A stretch of DNA of 64,000 nt from Lagopus muta. Taxonomy: Eukaryota; Chordata; Aves; Galliformes; Phasianidae. The position numbers and the translations under genes were made by a program. The notes under the pieces are model-generated. The model had not been told where the DNA came from, ran no database searches, and saw nothing but the letters and a program-made list of their open reading frames with translations. Each line of letters begins with the position of its first letter. Within the stretch, counting starts at the first letter, position 1. The stretch spans positions 86,398,788 to 86,462,787 of the forward strand of contig NC_064435.1 in assembly GCF_023343835.1 (NCBI RefSeq), given 5' to 3'. Shown in pieces: positions 58,216-64,000 of this stretch.

Positions 58216-60727
58216 ATTCCACCAGCTTCTCTGCTCTTCTCAAGCGTAAACCTCTGAGATGCTGTTGCAGAACTTCAGAATCAACAGCTCCGATATTTTC
58301 TGAGCTGGATGAAATCCTTTGATTCAGTATAACAAAAGAAGGGCATGATTCTGGTCTGTACCGGGTCTGCATCAATGTTCTCCTGTTAAACTTGTTTCCA
58401 CAGGCTCAGGGAGGTCAGGAAAGCAGGACACAGGGAGGACAGAGTGTTATTTCCAACAGGAATGTGCATCTGTAAGAGCCAACAGTAGGTGTGAGCATCT
58501 CATCATTTGTGCTTTGCCCAGGAATAATTAATGCATAAAATCACCTTGTGGTATGTATTTTTCTTCTCAAAACGGAAGAGATGGGCTTGATGAGCTTGTT
58601 TTTTTTTTTCCTTTGCAGACCCAAGTCATACATGTTCCTCCTGCATACTGATTTGACAGAGCACATTCACAGCCTGGAAGGGTACAGCAAAAACTTGAAG
58701 TTCAGTCTAGGGTGTGGATTCCTCAGCAGAGGTTTGGCTTATGGGACCCTGAAATGTCCTGCACTGCCTCCTTGAAAGGCAGCACTTGGGACAGGGAGGC
58801 ACCCATGCATTAAATCCTTTCCTCTTAATGAAAGCAGAGCTGTCATTCTGGGATTAGTGAAACCTTGGGGCTCCAACAATACAGCTGATGTGCATCACTG
58901 CCATGATGAGATTTTAGAGAAACATCCTTCTTCACCCTCACAAACAAGTGTCCACATAGGTCTTTTACTGGAACTATGCAGTGCCTTCAGTACTAGCCTA
59001 GCAATTGATAATTATTTCCTTGCTCTCATCAGCGTGTCACCTTCAGCCCAGGCCTGCTGATACAGGTAAGAACAGCTGATAAGACTTTATGTCCAGATGG
59101 GTGATATCTATATTGAAAACACAATTTTGAACTGTTACTATCATATATCTGACTTTTTTGTGTGTGTGTGTGTTCTAAAATGCCGCAACAAAGATTCAGT
59201 TTTGCTACATAATCTTGTTTTCTAAGTCCTTCATGCAGATTTATGCAGATGTTCAGTTTGCAGCTATGCAAAATTTCAGATGCTTGTAGACATACAAAAC
59301 ATGCTTATAAATGTTTACATAAGCAAAATCCCTTAGCAATGCTGACTTAAGAACCTAAGCTGAGTGTCCCTGCTTCATCTCTGCATAGTTGGCTGATTGG
59401 CATTTGGTTTTCAACTCACCTCTTCAAAGTACAGTAAGTGTACAGCTTGGTTCTTAAGCATTTATGGATGTACACACAGTAGCTGAAATGGAAGTATAGA
59501 TCCCATCTGTCCTTGAGCCTGTGTAAAAAGAAAGTGCTGATACACACTGCTGTGCTCTGAAGAATGCTCCTGAGTCTACTGCCATACATCGCCCCAATTC
59601 AAGCACCACTGTTATAAAAGCCCCTTGGAATGAAGACTTTATTTTTGTGTAGTACTTAGCATTGTAATGGCCTGGTCTGTGACTGGGACCCTGAGGTGGA
59701 ATGGGAATAGAAATGATATTGTAATAAAGGCACTTGGAAAATTCTGCTCAGCTGGCTTTCTCTTGCTGGCATTTGGCTTTGCTGTTAATGAGGTCATGTG
59801 AAAGGAGCATTTAGTTATTTATTCATTATTTATGCATATGTACAAAAGGGTTTGGGAAGTGCAATCTCAGCACCTTTTACACAGCTACAAATTATAAAAA
59901 TAACATTCCACCCAAGTGCAGAGCAGCCACTCAAAATAAGTAGTTAAAAATACATTTGGCAAATGAAAAGCTGGAATCACATTGCTATACCAGTGGGACT
60001 CTGCTCCACCACAGTCCTGCCTAGGGAAAAACGAGGGGCTTTGCACAGAACCCATAAAGACCACAGAGATTAATGCTTTTAGACTGCAAGAAGCTGATAA
60101 ATTTCAGAACCTGAAGGCCAACGATAAACTCTATGCAAGAATTTGGAATGTCAGGTGGCTTCCTTGGCATAGCAAAGAGATGTGTCTGTGAGACTTGGTA
60201 TCCTGCTAACTTGGGTTCCCATCAATCAATAAATTACATCTTTTCTTTCAGTTATTTCTGTCTCTGAAATTATATCAAGCAAAAAGGACCACGCTCAAAC
60301 TGGATGCAAAATATTTAGACCATTTTCCCATCAACAGCTCTGGATGAAAGTAAAGGTGCAGAAAAATTATTGGTTCATTACTAGCGTAGGGTCTCTCCTA
60401 GGAGAGAAATGATACTATTGCATCTCAAAGTGTTTTATTTATTTTATTTTAGTTATAAGAAAAAACTAAATATGCTATGGAACTAGTGCTGAAAATCTCA
60501 AAATCATCTTCTCAGGGCATGTTTATTTGTGAACATTGTGCTCTGAAAAGATCTGATGGCTCAGACATTTGAGATGACTTATTTTGCCAGGCATTGCAAA
60601 CTGAGCGATGTTCCTTAGGAGCAGCGCTTAATAAAGTTTATTTTAGTTTAAAGTGCCTTTTGACCTTGTTTTTCCTCATGATTTTGTTTTGTTTTGTTTT
60701 TAAACCATCCACATCTGTCTTTCTTAG

Positions 60728-60895
60728 TGGTATGATTCACCAGACATTGTGAGCTACATAAGCTACATACAAATTCAGCCTGGATTTGGAGGAGATGCTC
60801 AGAACGACAACCCAGGCAGAGCCATCGCTGATGCTGGAGATGCCACTGCAACCCCTCCAGGTCACAGTGAGCAGCTGAGGATATCAGCAGCAATG
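60728..60895 (+). other. Exon-like open segment, gene unknown
   Basis: The segment is bounded by a plausible acceptor (CTGTCTTTCTTAG|TGG) and a plausible donor (AGCAATG|GTATGG). It is open in one frame, 56 codons, with the upstream in-frame stop being the acceptor TAG itself. The frame stays open past the donor to a stop at about 61051. The peptide includes SYISYIQIQPGFGGDAQ. I recognise no protein family and no partner exon with matching phase, so this may be coincidence or part of a non-coding RNA. Confidence 0.2.
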
Positions 60896-62254
60896 GTATG
60901 GGAGGTACTGCAACGACAGCTGGAAGAAATTCACAGGTCCACAATTCCATCATTCAGAACCTGCTCTGGTACCAAATCAGCGCTCAGAAGTGGCATTAAG
61001 TCCCATTTAAATGATAAGAAGGGTAGCCTAGAATTGAAGAAAATCAACTGATGCCTACAAGATTTGTAACCTGGGTTTGCCATTCCTTCAGGAGGAAAGC
61101 ACGTATATAAAAATGAATTTCAAACAGATAGTGAGCTTCTGCTTGGCTTACTGACTCCCAGGGATGCATCCTTATTGACAAAAATACATCAAAAAAGCAG
61201 TCACTGAGTGACTCTTATTTAGGAGCACTACCTCTGTAATATGGGGATAATAATGATAATATTACCCTTTCTCACTGTGGTGCCACAAATAGCTTTCACT
61301 AATGTCTAGCAGCTCATGTAGAGTACAAAACACTTTCTATGGGAAGACTTAAATCGGAAGTCTTCAATGTGTATGAACTAATAAAAATCTCTTTTACAGA
61401 AGCCAGGGCATTTTTCTTCCTCTTACGGTCAAGTAACAAGTGAAATAATTTCATTTTCTCTAATTCTGTATGTGATTTCAGCTGGGCACACAGGCAGCAT
61501 TTCACACTGATGAGGTGCTCATTTCAGCACCTTAAACAAATACATTAATGTGACTGTACAGACTGCTGCCAGATTTGTAAAAATCGATTAGCTTGAGCCT
61601 TTCAGAACCAACATGGATATTGTGTGTGCTTACTGCTGGTTCCAGACAAGGAATTATCTGTTCATAAGCAATTAGCTTTCTGCCATTATTAAAATCATGT
61701 AATGGCATTTCTGCCATTTGTTGTGATGTTTTCTTAAATGCGACAAAAATTGACACCTAAAGAACAGTGTGAGAGAGAATGGTTTCTACACAAGCATGAA
61801 GTACTCGAAAAAAAACCACCTGGACACCAACAACTCTAATGTTTTTTTATATATTGCCAAAAGTGAGGTGTCATTCGCAGATAACTACGTCTTCAGTGAT
61901 GCAAAAAACTCTTATTGGACTGCTTTCTTCCATCTGGAGATTTTAGGGAATGCTTAAAGGTAGACCACTGATCATTTATAAAAGAAAACCTGTTCTTCTT
62001 CCAGCCAGAGTATTCATTAATAATTTGGGAGCTGGGGAGAAAAGTTGTGTTCGATGGAAGAGGTACATTTTGTTTAAAAGTGAATTGTTGTCTGGTGAAA
62101 TTTAAAGAAATGCAAGTTAGCTGTCAGTTGGGAATTTCCACTTTTCTTTCTAAATAGTGCAGAAGTTATCTGTTGCAATTTACAGGTGCTTTCTTCCAGG
62201 CCTTTTGGCTTCTCTTCATTTATTTCTGGAAAGCTGTAGGTGAAGTTGACATAC

Positions 62255-62372
62255 TCGATGGGGCTTTGAGCAACAAGCCCTACTGAAAGGTGCCCCTGCC
62301 CATGGAAGAGGGGTTGGAATTGGATCATCTTTGAAGTCTCTTCCAATCAAATCATCTTACAGATTCTATGAT
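62255..62372 (+). mobile_element. CR1 LINE 3' tail
   Basis: CR1 3' sequence in + orientation: 'gatggggctttgagcaacaa' near 62258, 'ggtgcccctgcccatggaag' near 62290, and 'ggggttggaattggatcatc'. The tail is eroded (CAGATTCTATGATTCAG) and ends near 62372. Confidence 0.92.
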
Positions 62373-63088
62373 TCAGTGAGCCAGTGATTTACATTAATGA
62401 TTTTCCAAATAAACGGGCATTGTTTGCATTTTGTTTTTATCCCTATGAAGTTAACTGCACCTCTGTCCTCCTGCAATGTTCCTCTCAGTGCAATCCAGCA
62501 GGAAAAAAAGTCTTTATGTCCCCTGCAGAAGCAGAAGTTCCCTATTTTCAGATCAGGCTACAGTGCTCAGTAGAGCAACCATGCTCAGACCATATGTTCA
62601 GTCAATGTCTGGCATTTGCATCATCATCCTTGGGAGTATATGATCAGGTCTTTTATTTAAGGAATTATTAGAAGAAACAAAACATTGATAACATTTTTTT
62701 CTTAAGTAGCTTCTGCTTGTGTCTCTTTTGCCTTAGCAACACCGCTTTGAAGGACTGTCTTCCCTGAGCCCTTGCTAGGTCTGTGTGATCTCTTCACGGG
62801 TAATTACTGCTTCTAGAAAGTACACCACAGACTTCATGAGGGATTGTCAGAGTTTGAGCAAGCTTGGTTATTCCCAGACAAATAATGCCTTCAGGATCTG
62901 AAGTTAGACTGCATGTCCTCAAGGCCATTGAACTGGCCGTGCCCTTATGGCTCTTCAGTGTTAGTCAGCTACATATAAGCTGAAGATTTCTGAATTGAAA
63001 CAATGCAGTTGTGCTGAAAATATCTCCAGAAGTAGCTTAGCTAACTTACAGTACCTATGGATTATTATTATAAACCTTTAACTCTCAG

Positions 63089-63286
63089 GTTACAGAGTTT
63101 GCATTATTCCACAAAAGGAAAATGGATTGTTCAGTTAAGACAAGAGGCTACATTTAATGATATCCTGAAAGAATCCTTTAACCATCAAACACAGAGCTTT
63201 GGTCCAGAGCCAGCCTCTAGCCTAGATGTCCTGAAGCATCTGCAGCTGGTAAAGGATGCAAGTAGGCAGCTCAGAGCTATGTTAAG
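63089..63286 (+). other. Exon-like open segment, gene unknown
   Basis: The borders resemble splice sites: acceptor CTTTAACTCTCAG|GTTAC and a strong donor GTTAAG|GTAAGA. One frame is open across all 198 bp, and its stop is the TAA inside the donor, as expected for a real internal exon. The distal part reads LDVLKHLQLVKDASRQLRAM, a helix-like stretch with coding-type codon choice. I cannot assign it to a family. The exon would start in phase 2 and end in phase 2, which does not match the segment at 60728-60895. Confidence 0.25.
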
Positions 63287-63290
63287 GTAA

Positions 63291-64000
63291 GAGATTTCCT
63301 AAACTGTAACTACTAACAAACATATTGGTTGCTGCTAGGAGGAAAAAGAGAGGAAATATGATTGAATTATATTCCCTCATGTCCACTTTTGTAAACAAGA
63401 CTGTAACTTGAGTTTTTCTTCTCATCCATCTTGGAGTTCCCTCCTCTCACTACAACCTTATAAATCTATGAACTCTGATTATCACTGCCAGAGAACAACT
63501 GTGCTATCCACAGTGTCAGATCTCTCTACAATTCAGATTCTGCTGGCAGCCATTTGGGGCTCCAGCATCTTTGTCCTGAAGTATATTTTCAGGTTTTCTT
63601 GAAGTGTTACTTTCAGTTTTTAGCTTTTTCAATCCTGGGGGGCGGTGTGTGTGGATAAGAAACAAAGAGGAGTTGTCATTAATATTGCATTAAACCAACA
63701 ACATGAGATCGAATCCAACAAAATAAGACTGCAAAGGTAAAACAGTCTGGGCTATTTTCACAATAAATCCATGCTAGGAAGCAAATAAACGATGTCAGTA
63801 AGGTTTACATTACTGTAAGCATGCCACAGTTTTACCCTGCTCCCCAGAGCTGAGTTTCTGGTTGAGACTGAGATGCAAATGCTGTGCATAACAATGGAAT
63901 CAGCATGCACTGAAAAATCTTTCTCTCTGTCTCAGAAAGAAAACACAGGTGTCAAGGCCTAGAGTTTTGTCAGTTATTGGGATAGAAAAGGGAGTATTTG
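63291..64000. other. Window end, nothing identified
   Basis: This stretch is AT-rich sequence without a recognised repeat or gene up to the window edge. In mammals CD83 lies downstream of RNF182, but no CD83 exon is recognisable here. Confidence 0.45.

Noticed and set aside
44114..64000. Expected downstream neighbour CD83
   Set aside because: No immunoglobulin-type exon with the conserved cysteines and tryptophan of CD83 could be recognised on either strand.
1..64000. CRISPR arrays, tRNA or rRNA genes, complete retroviral elements
   Set aside because: No regularly spaced direct repeats, cloverleaf with A/B boxes, or paired LTRs with gag-pol frames were seen. Small or degenerate LTR remnants could have been missed.

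Overview
The window looks like bird nuclear DNA, probably galliform or close to it. It is AT-rich and gene-poor, and it is littered with short, mostly 5'-truncated CR1 LINE fragments. Many of these end in the CR1-type 3' signature (ATTCTATG-like octamers on one strand, CATAGAAT-like on the other). There are no bacterial features such as operons or ribosome binding sites, no CRISPR array, and I recognised no tRNA or rRNA gene.

One protein-coding gene is certain: RNF182, an E3 ubiquitin ligase with an N-terminal C3HC4 RING finger and two C-terminal membrane segments. Its whole 245-residue reading frame lies in one exon at 41166-41903 on the + strand. A strong CpG island at about 16.9-17.7 kb is the only promoter-like sequence upstream. 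I infer that it holds the non-coding first exon (possible donor at 17434/17435) and that 17.4-40.95 kb is a roughly 23.5 kb first intron. Two candidate acceptors precede the coding exon, at 40951 and 41160. The 3' UTR may run to an AATAAA at 44108. In mammals RNF182 lies between MCUR1 and CD83, but I saw no exon of either gene here.

Layout: 1-16.9 kb is intergenic with CR1 pieces and an (ATTTT)13 tract. At 16.9-17.7 kb is the CpG island with a G-quadruplex motif and an RFX X-box-like site. From 17.4 to 41 kb is the inferred intron, with CR1 fragments, AT microsatellites and a striking long inverted repeat: two 496-bp arms at 28048-28543 and 30819-31314, about 99% identical, around a 2.3-kb spacer. 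From 41.2 to 44.1 kb is the RNF182 coding exon and putative 3' UTR. From 44 to 64 kb is intergenic sequence with the largest CR1 fragment (50.4-51.4 kb, reverse transcriptase on the - strand) and a few exon-like open stretches with splice-type borders that I cannot assign to a known gene.

The most unusual items are the near-perfect inverted repeat, the acceptor choice that would add or remove five upstream ORFs in the RNF182 leader, the G-quadruplex and CR1 tail at the CpG island, and the unassigned exon-like segments near 60.7 and 63.1 kb.
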